IMG/VR virus record: IMGVR_UViG_3300024520_000211
Location: 1-38,341 of that record
Strand: one strand, 5' to 3'
DNA: 38,341 nucleotides
From: a virus
Made by a program: the position numbers and the translations under genes. Positions 38,125-38,341 of this stretch are shown here, piece after piece. Every line of letters starts with the position of its first letter. Position 1 is the stretch's first letter. The notes beneath the pieces are model-generated. The model ran no database searches and was not told the DNA's origin. It saw nothing but the letters and a program-made list of their open reading frames with translations.

Positions 38125-38198
38125 TAAATAGGCATAAAACCGTTAGATATCGGCTATTTACACCTATTTTAGTGAATAAACTATGTTTTTCAGGGGGT

Positions 38199-38341
38199 TT
38201 GCTGTGAATGATAATAACGGGCATTAGCTATCGCCTCTAATTGTCTGTTTTGTCTATGCTTCCCGTTCTATCCTAAATCCTTAATGATTGCAATACCTAT
38301 TTTCTTCAATGATATCATGCAGTTGTCTAAACTTCCCTTTA
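38199..38341. repeat. Right copy of the 143-bp terminal direct repeat
   Basis: This is the second copy of the end repeat. The window ends inside the repeat region, so the true end of the similarity to the right cannot be seen. In this copy GATAAT (38210-38215) is preceded by TTTTCA at 38187-38192 with a 17-bp spacer, which is a plausible rightward sigma70-type promoter reading across the junction. The mismatch at 38325 turns TTATCT into TTGTCT, in the hexamer that serves as the -35 of the promoter proposed at 125-153. Confidence 0.95.

Larger units (their letters stand above)
37864..38198. other. Divergent control region, right part (no gene)
   Basis: No credible coding region is seen between the start of the first late gene and the end repeat. 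The stretch is AT-rich and holds the G-quadruplex motif (37947-37962) and five iteron-like elements. Late leftward transcription must start here or just beyond. I could not find a convincing -35/-10 pair on the minus strand; TATAAA (complement of 38067-38072) is the best -10, but no good -35 accompanies it. Confidence 0.6.

Noticed and set aside
38033-38224. A 63-codon minus-strand frame over the iteron region
   Set aside because: It translates the iteron repeats themselves and has no ribosome-binding site; it is a by-product of the AT-rich repeats.
1-38341. tRNA genes, integrase, attachment sites, insertion sequences
   Set aside because: Reading both strands I saw no cloverleaf-like tRNA, no tyrosine or serine recombinase signature and no transposase. 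A dedicated search (tRNAscan, profile search) would be needed to be sure.

Overview
The window looks like one essentially complete genome of a short-tailed (podovirus-like) dsDNA bacteriophage. Its two ends share a 143-bp near-identical direct repeat (1-143 and 38199-38341), so the sequence probably closes on itself as a unit of about 38.2 kb, or carries short terminal repeats. No integrase, phage RNA polymerase, DNA polymerase or replicative helicase gene is visible. A lytic or plasmid-like phage that uses the host replication and transcription machinery is the simplest reading. The host cannot be named. A predicted periplasmic lipoprotein and an amidase endolysin hint at a Gram-negative host, but weakly.

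Layout. (1) An AT-rich control region of about 750 bp, read through the closed ends (37864-38198 plus 1-417), separates two divergent gene blocks. It holds about nine iteron-like copies centred on the palindrome TGATATCA, a G-quadruplex motif, and a promoter-like TATAAT. (2) The rightward block, 418-11034 (+), holds the early genes. First come small unrecognised genes. Then a conserved metal-binding-type protein family split over two overlapping genes, a zinc ribbon and a methyltransferase. Next is a recombination module (RecB/Cas4-like nuclease, Sak4-like ATPase, SSB). Last is a replication module (two initiator/loader-like proteins and two further PD-(D/E)XK nucleases), with many tiny overlapping genes and a Cys-rich lipoprotein near the end. 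(3) The leftward block, 37863-11018 (-), holds the late genes. In transcription order these are small basic and coiled-coil proteins, a GNAT acetyltransferase, large terminase, portal, scaffold, major capsid protein, two paralogous decoration-like proteins, head-tail adaptor, fibre, a very large tail nozzle, three ejection proteins in T7 gp14-gp15-gp16 order, then a lysis cassette (membrane/coiled-coil protein, holin, amidase), and finally a basic protein and an HExxH metallopeptidase-like protein. The two blocks converge and overlap tail to tail by 17 bp at 11018-11034.

How it fits together. The early operon appears to supply recombination and replication accessory functions that would load host enzymes onto the iteron-bearing origin. 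The late operon builds a capsid with a T7-type ejection apparatus. Two hairpins near the capsid gene, one a convincing intrinsic terminator with a UUCG loop, probably set the high capsid-to-tail protein ratio. The points most worth a second look are the iteron/G-quadruplex control region, a second family of TGGGG/CCCCA operators around the first gene, the split two-gene family at 2485-3241, the stacked overlapping genes at 8410-9362, and the long hairpin between SSB and the initiator gene.
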